Source: Membranipora membranacea
Lineage: Eukaryota > Bryozoa > Gymnolaemata > Cheilostomatida > Membraniporidae
Reading direction: 5' to 3'
DNA: 64,000 nucleotides
NCBI GenBank assembly: GCA_914767715.1
Contig: OU612071.1
Span: 5,706,001-5,770,000, forward strand
The notes beneath the pieces were generated by a model. That model did no database searches, had not been told where the DNA came from, and saw only the letters and a list, made by a program, of their open reading frames with translations. Each line of letters starts with the position of its first letter. Position 1 is the stretch's first letter. Positions 49,091-61,035 of the stretch are shown here, one piece after another. The translations under genes were made by a program, and so were the position numbers.

Positions 49091-49510
49091 GAGAGGTACC
49101 CGGCCATAATGCCATGGTCAAAATGCCATTGGGACAAAATGCCAGTGACATAATACCATAGCCATAATGCCATGGTCATAATACCAGGGATCGCACCACT
49201 GCACACTATCCCAATGCCAAAATACTAGTTGAACAAAACGCCAGCAGCAGGCTGTAAAATAACTAGCTGAGAAAATACAGCGTGGCTTGATCTCCTTTGG
49301 TTACATATGTTGGCATTATGGCAATGGTATTTTGGGATATGGTATGTTGTCCCAAATGGTATTATGTCCAATCTGGCGTTATATCCGCTGGTATTTTGGC
49401 ACAACTGGCGTTTTGAACAACTGATATTTTGGCATCGGTATAGTGTGCAGTGGTGTTATCGCCTATGGCATTATGGCCATGGCATTATGGCAATGGCATT
49501 ATGTCACGGA
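49090..49510. repeat. Large inverted repeat built of GCCAT/AATGCC words
   Basis: The left arm (about 49090-49240) and right arm (about 49400-49510) are imperfect reverse complements. For example, GCACCACTGCACACTATCCC on the left pairs with the segment containing TATAGTGTGCAGTGGTG on the right, and GCCATAATGCCATGG pairs with CCATGGCATTATGGC. Both arms are made of short ATGCCA/TGGCAT words. It resembles a foldback MITE with subterminal repeats. Apparent open frames here come from the repeat. Confidence 0.75.
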
Positions 49511-51605
49511 ATCGAAGGTCACTGGCCTTACCTGGCCCAATGCGGGGATCCCATGTAGGGATCACTAATTTGAGAGTGCCATTTTTTTCGTCAATTTTTC
49601 GCATTTGTGGGTCCTAATCTAAGCAATATGTCATATCTTAGCTCAAAAATATCAAGTAGACAAACAGAATGTCCTTTCTTGCAAAATTAAATCCAAACAA
49701 ACATAATTGATTACCCTTCTCTTATAATAGTGATCATCACCGCTCAAATTTAAAATGATACCATCATACAAACACACATGGCAGTTCTGGTGGTGGCAAG
49801 GAGGCACTGCCTCCCATAAAAAAGCGTAATAAAGTGGCCTAAAAACACATTAATTGAGAAAACCATATCAGAATCAGCTTGAAACCGTTCATTTATTACT
49901 ATTTGCATACCTTATAATATTTCTATACAAACTCAATCTTTGTACTCTCTCTCAGTGGAAACCCCCTCCAGAAATCCTGCCTCCCCTACCAGTTCGTCTG
50001 ATATATGCCCCTGATGCACGTATCCTTACTAATATTATACACAGTGTTTACGTAATTTATCTTAATCTTGCGGCATTAGAATTCTTATCATTATTCTTAT
50101 CATATCAAATTGATGCCTAAGTTTGTTATCAAACAATGTAACTAGTCTAAAATCACGAGAGTGTTAGACTAAGATAAGCTTGTAAAATAAAAACTGCTAG
50201 TACAGTGTTGGACTTCAGTGCACATGCGACGGATAACTAGAGGCTTACAATGAGGGTGAGTTATAGTACAATTCTAGAAAGAGTGATTACATCTTTGTTC
50301 GCGCCTCTTCCTTATTCTTCTTTATCTCAGACATTTTGAATCGTTCACTGTTCTTGTGTTGCAAGGAGATTATCCTCCCTGGCGCAAACATTTTCACACA
50401 ATCATTTCAAATTCTTTGAAAGTTATTGTTTTGTAAACTGTTCCCCGCGCGAAAACAACCCCGGGCCACTTTACAATATTGAAAGCTGTCCCATGTTAGC
50501 GCGATGTCTTAACTTGTGAGTGTTTATCCGGTATGATTTTACATTCATAGATTGTTGTCCATTTCACGTGATACTGGTTTGTCATTTTTTGTGCAGACAG
50601 AACATCCTAGTGCTTGATAACGTACCTCTTATATACTCACAAACTCTCTCCCGCCCGTATGACCAAACGATTACAGTTGTTGGTGTCAAACTATTTTACT
50701 TTCGTTCATTTGATTGATTTGATTTAATCTCGATTCTGATTCAACTTCTTCTCCCCTATGCTGCTAACTGCTCGCATTCAGAAGACAAGGATTTACCTTT
50801 CTGTTTTATCAGACTATGATCTATGCTGTTCAAGCCCTACCTCATAATTCGCCATATTCCTGCATTACAGTGACTTTTGTTTTTTCCAGGTTAAAGAAGA
50901 GTCCAAGTGAAATTCCTCAAATTCAGATTCTTCGTGTGAACTTGGTAAGTTTTTCATTAATATATCTGCTATACATATCGCGTTCATAAATATGTTATAT
51001 GATATGCTAATATTTGTATAGGTCATTTTTATAACCTCAAACTTGTTTTGCGCAATGATGATGCTCGATCCTCTAACAAGAGATATAATCAACTAAGTGG
51101 ATTATACAACCCAACAGAGTTATAAAGGTGATTAATTGATGCCCTCAAGTGTATTATTACAGCGTTTATCAGCAAACTATATTTCTTTCAGCGAAGGCTT
51201 CAATTTAGAATTATAAGTTATGAGGAATGTCAATAATTTTCTAGATTTAAATCAATATTGATGTCGCCAACAACAAGTGAGTTCAAGGGGAGAGTGGGCG
51301 AAACCAGAGCTAAATCCCCAAGAAAAGCCGCTGAAGAGCCTGAGGGCGCCCGGTAGACAGCGAGCCCGAGGGCTCTCGCTAGACAGCGAGCACAGTGCAC
51401 ACATCCTGCCCAGACTCACCAATCCGGACAATTGGACATAAGACCATTTAGGACAAAATACCATATCCCAAAATGCCATTGCCATAATGCCAAAATATGT
51501 AACCAAAAGAGTTCAAGCCACGCTGTATTTTTTGTCTGTTTGTTGTAATACAGTTGCGAGTTGCTTTGTTAGAGCAATTGCTTAGAGTAGGAAATGCCTC
51601 AGCTG
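49251..51605. repeat. Composite repeat, full copy X
   Basis: The first part (49251 to about 50050) is repeated at 52781-53620 and the rest (49814-51605) at 54445-56258, in the same orientation and often identical over hundreds of bases. It holds a palindromic GGAGGCACTGCCTCC near 49800, an ATG|GTGAGT-like start at about 50250, a splice-bounded ~55-bp exon-like block ending at 50944, and at 51430-51510 an inverted copy of the GCCAT words. No protein of recognisable family is encoded. Confidence 0.85.
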
Positions 51606-52780
51606 CTTAGAGCCGTCCCCTTCACTGTGTAGGTCATTAAGTTTCTTCGTTCAATATCGATGATATCTGGGGTTTCATGGGGTTCACAAACTGAAAGGTA
51701 GTGACTTGTAACAAATATTTCCAAACTATTCTCTAGAATAATAAATGACAAATACCTATGAATTATTACTAACTTTTTATCGAAAGCCAAGTCTTGACTC
51801 ATGCATTTTATAGAGGTTTGTGACGAGCAGGATGTTCAAGGTTGAATCTCATGTTGTAAATTTAGTATATGATAATGAGGATATAGGTAATTTTTTAGAT
51901 CTCTTCCGACCATATACACATACAACATACTTTATTTTTATAAGCGAAGGTATAAAAGCCAATTTGCAGAGCTGTTTCATTTAAAATGTGGTGTTACTAG
52001 ACACATTTTTTCTTTTTCTCGAATAGACATGCAAAGAAATTGATTATTTTGCTTCCATTTAATGAGAATGTGTATAATTTTATATGTACAACCACCTGTA
52101 GCGGACTGGGTGATGGGCGCAGGACACAAATTTCTGTTCATAATGAAAAATCTGAAAATAATCATTCATATAGCGCAAGCATCTAAGCGGTAATACACAA
52201 GAAAGAACTTGTTTTACAGAAATTTTGCCACAAAATTTGGAATTATTGGCAAAAGTAAGATTATATTGTTATGCACGGGACTGAAAACTAACAAAACTTG
52301 TGTAAATTAAACTTAGTAATAATTTTATAACAAAATGTGTGAATATTGTAGTGTAGAGCAAAATTCTCTTATACCGATGTGTATGCCACAATATAACCCA
52401 CCAGTGTTGAAACACGCAGGTTGGCGTACAGGACACTAAATTATGCTCTGGTAGCAATGGTCACGAAAAATCTAGCAGCTGTCCAGGTGCAAATTTTAAC
52501 TTTAGTCAAGCCAAGGAGTTGTTTCTAACTCCTTCAAACCCCAAGACATAAAGTTGGTCAAGTTTAAAGAGTCAATTAATTTGCCATATCCCACAGAGGT
52601 GGCGGGGCAATATTTGGCTGCAATTTCTGCAACATACACTAGCCTTCAGTACACATTGGGCCCAACAAACCCAAGAGATCATCAAAAATCAAATGTTGAA
52701 ACTTCGATATCATACATGAACAGTGAACGAGATGGCTCTAACCAGCTCAACCACCCTCTTACCTGACCGAGCAACTTGCG

Positions 52781-53620
52781 GCTGTAAAATAACTAACCGA
52801 GAAAATACAGCGTGGCTTGATCTCCTTTGGTTATAAATTTTGGCATTATTGCAATGTTATTTTGGGATATGGTGTGTTGTTCCGAATGGTATTATGTCCA
52901 ATCTGGCATTATATCCACTGGTATTTTGACACAACTGGCGTTTTGTACAACTTGGCCTTTTGTAGAACTTGTATTTTGGCATTGGTATAGTGCGCAGTGG
53001 TGTTATCGCCTATGTCATTATAGCCATGTCATTATGGCCATGGCATTGTGTCACTGGCATTTTGTCCCAATGGCATTTTGACCCAGTCATTTTGTCACGG
53101 AATCGAAGGTCACTGGCTTTACCTGGCCCATTGCGGGTATCCCATGTAGGGATCACTAATGTGAGAGGGCCATTTTTTTTCCATATTGGCATTTGTGGAT
53201 CCTACTCTAAACAATATGTCAACTTACTTCAAAAATATCAAGTAGATAAACAGAATGTCCTTCTTGCAAAATTAAATCTAAACAAACAGAATTGACTACC
53301 CTTCACTTCTAGTGATCATCACCGCTCAAATTTAAAATGTCACCATCATGCAAAACACGTGATTGTTCTAGTGGTGGCAAGGAGGCACTGCCTCCCGTAA
53401 AAAAGCTGAATAAAGTGGCCTAAAAACACATTAATTGAGAAAACCATATCAGGATCAGCTTAAAACCCTTCATTTATTACTATTTATATACCTTATAACT
53501 CAAGCTTTGTACTCTCTCTCAGTGGAAACCCCCACCAGAAATCCTGCCTCCCCTACCAGTTCGTCTGATATATGCCCCTGATGCACATATCCTTACTAAT
53601 ATTACACATTTCAAGTCACA
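52781..53620. repeat. Composite repeat, partial copy Y
   Basis: Matches 49251 to about 50050 and includes the GCCAT word block (52830-53100), the TCACGGAATCGAAGGTCACTGG junction and the palindromic GGAGGCACTGCCTCC. It breaks off at about 53620, and the following 800 bp are not part of the repeat. Confidence 0.8.
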
Positions 53621-54419
53621 AAATTCCTACTCTTTGTTCTGAAGCAGCCAATAAATTCGTTCTTTGATTGAGGTTTAAAGAGGGGGTACAGGTCAGATTC
53701 ACTTTCTCCCGTCCCTATCCAGGTTGATAGATCACCCAATTCCGATGTACATGTGCTCCGATTTGGCGCCAACTACATCATAACAATTTGTTTACATTTA
53801 CGAGCAAGAATATGATATCATATGTAGGACCCTCATAAACAATGCCCTATCAATCAATAATGACTGATTTACATTCAATCATTTTTCTCAGTAAATATTG
53901 AGTATTTTTCATAATCATTATAGCTGCACATTCCTCAACTATATTTGACTATGCTGATGTAGTTTTGAAACTTTACTTTCTTTGTTTACAAGAAGATTAG
54001 ATGTAAAAAAAGTGTAGGAATACAATAACTTTCAGTTCAGTTTATAGTTAAATTACATTGTCACAATGTGTGTCAAAGCAGGTGCACTGCATGATACTGA
54101 TTTTCTAATGAATTATAAATCAATATATCATTAATCATCATGCTTAACGCTATTAAATATGGCACAATGTAGCCTGTCTTGACAAGACATGCTATGCTCC
54201 GTGTAATTACCGTGATCTCATAAGTTTTTAGGATTTAAATTTGAGCATAGCAAATTGGTGAAAGTAAGTCTCATAAAAAAAATTTGGTCCATATTATCAC
54301 TCCCGCACAAGTAAATCCCTGTAGATAGACTACCAAGTGTCAATTTTGTATGGATCTATCAAACTGGCTCAGACCATTTCTATTCAAATAAACTATCGAA
54401 ATGGGTTTATTTTTTCGGT
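53621..54419. other. Non-repeat spacer between copies Y and Z, no gene
   Basis: AT-rich sequence with no open frame of note and no match elsewhere in the window that I can see. Confidence 0.5.
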
Positions 54420-57246
54420 AAGTGGTCATTTCGGGGGTGTGCATAAAAAAGCTGAATAAAGTGGCCTTAAAACACATTAATTGAGAAAACCATATCAGAA
54501 TCAGCTTAAACCCTTCATTTATTACTATTTATATACCTTATAATATTTCTATACAAACTCAAGCTTTGTACTCTCTCTCAGTGGAAACCCCCACCAGAAA
54601 TCCTGCCTCCCCTACCAGTTTGTCTGATGTATGCCCCTGTTGCACGTATCCTTACTAATGTCATACATAGTGCTTACTTAATTTATCTTAATCTTGCGGC
54701 ATTAGAATTCTTACCATATTCTTATCATATCAATTTAATGCCGAAGTTTGTTACCAAATTTTGAACTAAGATAAGCTTGTACCATAAAAACTGCTATTTC
54801 AGTGTTGGAATTTGGTGCACACGCGAGGGTCAGAAACAAAACTGTTCACTGCTTGCAAACTTGTTGGATAACTAAAAGCTTACAATGAGGGTGAGTTATA
54901 GTACAATTCTAGAAAAAGTGATTACATCATGGTTCGCGTCTCTTCCTCATTCTTCTTTATCTCAGGCATTTTGAATCATTCACTGTTCTTGTGTTGCAAG
55001 GAAATTATCCTCTATGGCGTAAAAATTTTCACACAATCATTTCAAATTCTTTGAAAGTTATTGTTTTTCGAACCGTTGTATTGTTTTGTAAACTGTCCCC
55101 TGCGCGAAAACAACCCCGGGCCACTTTACAATATTGAAAGCTGTCCCATGTTGTTAGCGCGATGTCTTAACTTGTGAGTGTTTATCCGGTATGATTTTAC
55201 ATTCATAGATTGTTGTCCATTTCACGTGATACTGGTTTGTCATTTTTTGTGCAGACAGAACATCCTAGTGCTTGATAATGTACCTCTTGTATACTCACAA
55301 ACTCTCTCCCGCCCGTATGACCAAACGATTACAGTTGCTGGTGTCAAACTATTTTACTTCCGTTAATTTGATTGATTTAATCTCGATTCTGATTCAACTT
55401 CTTCTCCCCTATGCTGCTAACTGCTCGCATTCAGAAGACAAGGATTTACCTTTCTGTTTTATCACACTGTGATCTATGCTGTTCAAGCCCTACCTCATAA
55501 TTCAACATCTTCTGCGTTACAGTGACTTTTGTTTTTTCCAGGTTAAAGAAGAGTCCAAGTGAAATTCCTCAAATTCAGATTCTTCGTGTGAACTTGGTAA
55601 GTTTTTCATTAATATATCTGCTATACATATCGCGTTCATAAATATGTTATATGATATGCTAATATTTGTATAGGTCATTTTTATAACCTCAAACTTGTTT
55701 TGCGCAATGATGATGCTCGATCCTCTAACAAGAGATATAATCAACTAAGTGGATTATACAACCCAACAGAGTTATAAAGGTGATTAATTGATGCCCTCAA
55801 GTGTATTATTACAGCGTTTATCAGCAAACTATATTTCTTTCAGCGAAGGCTTCAATTTAGAATTATAAGTTATGAGGAATGTCAATAATTTTCTAGATTT
55901 AAATCAATATTGATGTCGCCAACAACAAGTGAGTTCAAGGGGAGAGTGGGCGAAACCAGAGCTAAATCCCCAAGAAAAGCCGCTGAAGAGCCTGAGGGCG
56001 CCCGGTAGACAGCGAGCCCGAGGGCTCTCGCTAGACAGCGAGCACAGTGCACACATCCTGCCCAGACTCACCAATCCGGACAATTGGACATAAGACCATT
56101 TAGGACAAAATACCATATCCCAAAATGCCATTGCCATAATGCCAAAATATGTAACCAAAAGAGTTCAAGCCACGCTGTATTTTTTGTCTGTTTGTTGTAA
56201 TACAGTTGCGAGTTGCTTTGTTAGAGCAATTGGTTAGAGTAGGAAATGCCTCAGCTGCTTCGGGGGTGTGCATCGCCCATGTCACGCCCACTCCGGCCCT
56301 TGCATGGCCCGTACACGGCCTATACCACGCGCAACACATCGCACCTGATCGCCCATACCTCGCCCAAGGTTTAGCTGCTGTGCGGTGCATGTGCAATGTT
56401 ACAACATGGCCCACCCTCACATTTTCCAGCCCACTCACTTGCTATGAATCGCCCTGGTCAGTCCTGACTTGTCCTCTTTCAAAATCATGAGAGTGCTGGC
56501 TCACTTTCACACAGGCCATGCCCATCAAGACTCAAGCTTTCCGCTTGTTTTTAACTTTTGCATTGTAAGCGACCGGATGTCTCTCAACAGTGTAATATTG
56601 TCAGCAATAGCTGTTTAAAAATATTTGCAAAATTTTCAATTTCTTTAATATTTTTTACTTAAACTATTATCAAACTTTTGAATAGTTTTATGATATCAAT
56701 CCAACAGAATAATTTTTGAATAATATTTTATTTCAGATATAACACATTACCTCCTCAAATAAATTGATTAGTATGACTGATGACAAATGAGGCTGAAGGC
56801 AATTCAAAAGCACTGCTGTCAGTGATATTGAACCCTGTAAATATTCTCAGGTGTATCCGCAATGGAAAATTATTGATTTAAAGTTTGAAATTCCTTTTGC
56901 AAAATCATTTTAGGACTATCAATACATATGGTGGGTTAATGTAAATTAGACTGGAAATGTGTGAAAAATGCAAGGGCTTTATATATGGGGCCACAGAAAA
57001 ATTCTGACAATCAGTTTTCAACCCATAGTCACATAGTCACCAATATGGAAGAACAGGAGCACATCATCATCTTGAGTGGTCTGGTTAAAGAATTGGAAGA
57101 ACCTGAAGCAGGCCTATTGAGGTGACAAGTTAACATAGTTTGCATGCAAAGCAATGGGGAAATTAATAGAGGTGTTGGACGTTGGTGTTGCAAGGGCGGG
57201 AGTTAGCATGACATGGGCGATGCACACCCCCCCCCCAAATGACCAC
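54420..57246. mobile_element. Long-TIR DNA element split by an insertion
   Basis: The right terminus (about 57187-57246) is the reverse complement of the left terminus, GTGGTCATTTCGGGGGTGTG and onwards into CATCGCCCATGTCA. The left terminus is split: its outer 25 bp are at 54420-54444 and it resumes at 56259, after the 1.8-kb copy Z. Without the insertion the element would be about 1.0 kb. Inside, 57045-57125 encodes a short open stretch (MEEQEHIIILSGLVKELEEP) that may be a remnant of an element protein. No transposase domain is visible and the superfamily is undetermined. Confidence 0.65.
54445..56258. repeat. Composite repeat copy Z, inserted with a 15-bp target duplication
   Basis: This block matches 49814-51605. 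It is flanked on both sides by TTCGGGGGTGTGCAT (54430-54444 and 56259-56273), which occurs only once at the element's intact right end, as expected of a target-site duplication. Between about 55540 and 56250 it is essentially identical to copy X at a constant offset of 4652 bp, so the copying is recent. Confidence 0.75.
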
Positions 57247-58070
57247 CTGCCATCTTAAGTCATCAATACTGAAGTGCTGGGGTACGAAATCGATTTTGAA
57301 AATATCCCTCAAAAATTGGCGCTGTTTTATTTTTGAGTTTTCTAAAAAGCAATTTCAGTTAAGTCACTATGTTCCGATGACTATGATCTTTTTTAAAGGT
57401 TTTACCACCTAGGCCTACAAATCTACTATTGAATAAATATCTGAGGTGACTTGGTTATTTATCTTACTAATTTTGACAAATTTCCTAACAAATCAACAAC
57501 AAAAGAAAGTACTGACAATTTAAAACTGAACAAAAAACGCACCTTTCGAATCTGCACATTTGACAAATTCGAAAGTTTGACTTATTTGTTATCTCTTATT
57601 CTTTCATATTTTGGTTTAAGGTCACCCATGACGATTGAAATGAAAGATTTAGCTGATATATGAGACTGAAAACTGAATATCTTCTTGACAGAAATGTCTC
57701 CATCCAAGGTCAAGTTCCTTGCTACACCTGCGGTCACTTTCAAAGGTAAATGTACACAAACTACATTACATTAGCAGTTTATATCGGTGATAGTACCTCA
57801 CAACAAACTCACCTGAAGGTGATTTACTAGAGTGATATTGATATGGGAAGGATTAAGGAGCTTGAATAGAAATGAAACAGCCATGTATGAAACTGACCAT
57901 TGATGATGTTTAAATTGGTAACCACCTTTGCATTTCAATGTGATATCGCTGTGCCTCATAAGTTTTCTGATTAAATTTACAACTAGGTTTGAAGATAAGG
58001 TCCCCTCAACCATTGTACATGTAATACGGTGTCTATCTGCCAAAGAGAAGGGCTGTACTAATTAATCTGT
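57247..58070. other. No gene recognised
   Basis: AT-rich sequence between the TIR element and the right-hand long duplication. Open frames of 70-81 codons show no known motif. Confidence 0.5.
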
Positions 58071-59534
58071 AAATGCATCATCAAAAACAAATCTTTGCTG
58101 TGTTGTACATAGATGTCTTAGAAAACATTCTGTAAATCTTACACATAATTTACTGTAACTATGGCCAACTATATTATAGAAGGACCAAGCCACTCACAAA
58201 GACTTGACCTGGAATCATCTCACATCAAGAGAAAAGTATGTCTAATAAAAAAAGTTTTGCTTTGTCTGATGAAAACAACATTGGTTTTCTGTAGAGTGTG
58301 CGTAAGTGAACTGCAGATTTCTTTGTTACACCTGCAAGAAAAAGCCATTTATGAAGATTCCTTTCCAATCCTTGAATATCTAACACCTGTAGTAAAGATA
58401 AGAAACCAGCGCTACATTAAAGCTGTAGCTCCACGTAACGATTTTTACATCAATTTGGGGTCACGAGTGGTTAATCGATGGATCTGCACAAGTGATTACT
58501 CGTGTTAAGTGGACATCGAACTTGTTGGTCTTTTGCCCGAGTGATCTAGACGATCCTCTATGCTGATTGGTTGTTGATTGCTTGCTTAAATAATTACGCG
58601 GTTAAACACGTCATCTATCAAATCGTGACAGGCTATCAAAAATGGAGGAGTTTATAATATCTGTAGTTAAATCACATCCTCCTATTTATGATAAAAAAGA
58701 CCATAACTACAAAGATAGGAGTGGTGCTGTAGTGAAAATATGGAAGGTAATAGCTGTATCACTTGGAAATGGAAGCTGTCCTGACATGACATCCATAGTA
58801 TAGCATAGGAAAATCAATTTTACAGAAGAATGAAATTTTATTTGGTGAAGATTCTAAGTGACAAAGACCCGGATTTAATATGACATCACTATATCCGGTC
58901 ATTTGTTAACACACCCATTAAATATCATTGGTCAATCGATTGAACTGAGGGAGTTAATTGGTCAATCTAGGCACCTGATTTATTACCCCACTATGACTCA
59001 CTAAACCATCGAGTACTAACTCATAGGCCTGTGTAGCAGTGTGAGATCGGCCTAACATGTCTAGACATGCCATCGGCCTGTGATTACATCGTTACGTGGA
59101 GCTACAGCTTAACTCTTTCTTTTCTTCCCTTTGAACTTCTGTTGTTACTCAGGCAAATCGGTGCTCACTGAATTCTATAGCTCCAAGATAATTATTTGAG
59201 GCTTTATTCTCAGAATTTTCACCTGCTGGGCAATTAGTTTGCACAAACTGATCTTCAAAGTCAGGGTTTGAAATCAACGCACTAGGTGATGACTTCATTA
59301 TTTTCCACTTGTAAGCCGGTAACTAGGTCACAATGTAGTACGCGAGATAGTCAATTTCATCCTGTTTTTGACGATTAGTTTGTGCAAATTATTTAACCGA
59401 TGTGACAATGCTGGGATTATGCTGGGATTGCAGCCTCATAGTGTTTGCTTTGAGCTATACAGAATTCAATAAGCACACATCTGCCTGTGTGGCAGCAGTG
59501 GTTTAAGATATTTAAGATATTTGCTGTACATTTA
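58071..59534. repeat. Right copy of the long direct duplication (partner 1890-2639)
   Basis: Same orientation and near-identical to 1890-2639 once the element at 58421-59109 is removed. An apparent frame at 58161-58508 reads from the duplicated sequence across the element's terminus and is not a gene. Homology stops at 59534, where unrelated inserted sequence begins, and resumes at about 61009. Confidence 0.85.
58421..59109. mobile_element. 689-bp MITE with 22-bp perfect TIRs and TAA target duplication
   Basis: The ends are perfect inverted repeats of 22 bp, starting AGCTGTAGCTCCACGTAACG. TAA flanks both sides (58418-58420 and 59110-59112), while the other copy of the host sequence at about 2230 has a single TAA and no element. 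That gives a filled site and an empty site in one window. A TWA target and short TIRs fit the PIF/Harbinger group. No coding capacity is seen. Confidence 0.9.
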
Positions 59535-61008
59535 CACACACAGAAATTTCTGATTCAATATTGATTTGAGTGTTATCAATGACTTCATTTCGACTGTGCT
59601 TTGAGTCATAAAGGATTAGCAATGACTGCTCAATCAGAGACTGATTAATTTTTGGGTATTTATTGAGGAGAATATGAGTGCACATCAGATTTCAATGGGT
59701 CTCATTGAATATTTTGATTGAAACCTGAGTTAAAATCAGCGCTTGATCATCATCTACATTGAAATTGAAATTGTCATAATAATGATCGAATAAAAATCAA
59801 TTTTGATTACTCTCTGAGTATTCCTTGATGAGTCCAATATTCAATCGGCCATTCTAAGTATTGTGATTAGATATTGAGTCACTGTGCAAAATCGGTTCCT
59901 ACTCAGAGCTTATTCCATGCGGGATAATGATTGTATAAATAGATGAAGTTATACCTACATTGAATAATTACAATTGATTTGAATAAGTTGCTTACTTATA
60001 CCATACATTGAATAATTATAGTTGCATAATTTTGCCAGGAATGTGGTATAATCATTGTATAAAGTGGAATAATGAATGTATAAACATGATTATTCAGACT
60101 TATGCCCAGTGTATAATCATTGAATAGGAACGGATTTTGCACAGTGAGTGTTTTGGGTATAACCTATGGTTTGGTTGAAATTTGAGCAAAACCTGATTGT
60201 TTCTAGAGAGTGTAAAAAATGCATTATGTTCATATTCTTAATGAAATCAAAAGATTTGATGCTGATGAAACTGGACACTTTTTATCTAGTATCTAGGGTT
60301 ATTATTCCTTGTCGCATATCTGTACATCTTAGTACTGCTTTCAACTATACACTTGATCAACCTGAAAAAAGGTGAACAGAATGCGTTATGACAATCTTAT
60401 CAATCAGAACCTGTTCCAATATTTCACTTATACTTCAAGGGGGGATTGGTAAACACGTGTTTTTATTATACCAGCCCTACACCAGCCCTTATGTTAATTT
60501 GACAAACAAATAATTTTATCGATGGCACTTTTAAAGTTGGGATTGTCAATGAAGAATGAAGTTCAATTGTTTCATAGAAATTCTATTTTAGCAGTAACTT
60601 TATTATAAAACGGAAAATGATTTCTATAAATAAGTTTAAGATTGACCGACCAATCCATTTTCATGTTACGAAACAATAAAAATGATAAGCTTTCTGAGAT
60701 AATTTGATATTGAATGTCTGCTAAAGTGGTCAGAAGATCACAGATAAATAGATTGTGTATGTATGTAAGAACTCTCAACCTTCAATAATTCTGCTGGTGC
60801 AACAGAATGGTGACAATGAAGAAAAATATTTGTGTTCTAATATGGATTTATTTCCTCTTTGAAATAACACCTCAGAGAGGGCATAACTCTCACTCACAAA
60901 TATTGAATAGCCCAAGACAATCTGGTAAGCATTTATATTACAAAGCAAAAGCATCTCAACTATTGCAACACGAATACATGCCATACTCATGGACTGGAGG
61001 CAATCTTT
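59535..61008. other. Sequence present only in the right duplication copy
   Basis: About 1.47 kb replaces a 30-bp spacer of the left copy. Within it, 59880-60147 is a small inverted-repeat element. The part before it (59540-59875) is rich in CAATATTGA/TTGATT words and may be MITE sequence too. The part after it, 60148-61008, has no recognised gene. Confidence 0.55.
59880..60147. mobile_element. Small MITE with CACTGTGCAAAATC termini
   Basis: The left end CACTGTGCAAAATCGGTTCC and the right end GGAACGGATTTTGCACAGTG are inverted repeats of about 20 bp with one mismatch. The interior repeats TGAATAATTA and ATCATTGTATAA words. The flanks share only AGT, so the target-site duplication and superfamily are unclear. 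Confidence 0.7.
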
Positions 61009-61035
61009 TTACTCTGTTACTTTCTAAGGTCCGGT

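Noticed and set aside
49307-49558. Open frame rich in W/H/G/I in the GCCAT repeat (also 48967-49206, 52827-53295)
   Set aside because: These frames are translations of short repeated words and occur on both strands of an inverted repeat.
58161-58508. 115-codon frame starting in the right duplication copy
   Set aside because: It runs across the left terminus of the inserted MITE; the empty copy at 2 kb does not keep the frame.
58418-59112. piggyBac-type reading of the MITE (TTAA target)
   Set aside because: With TTAA the two termini differ by one base; with TAA the 22-bp TIRs are perfect and the empty site agrees, so PIF/Harbinger-like is preferred.
59880-60147. Transib or RSS-like origin suggested by CACTGTG termini
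   Set aside because: The flanks do not form the 5-bp target duplication expected and the interior gives no support.
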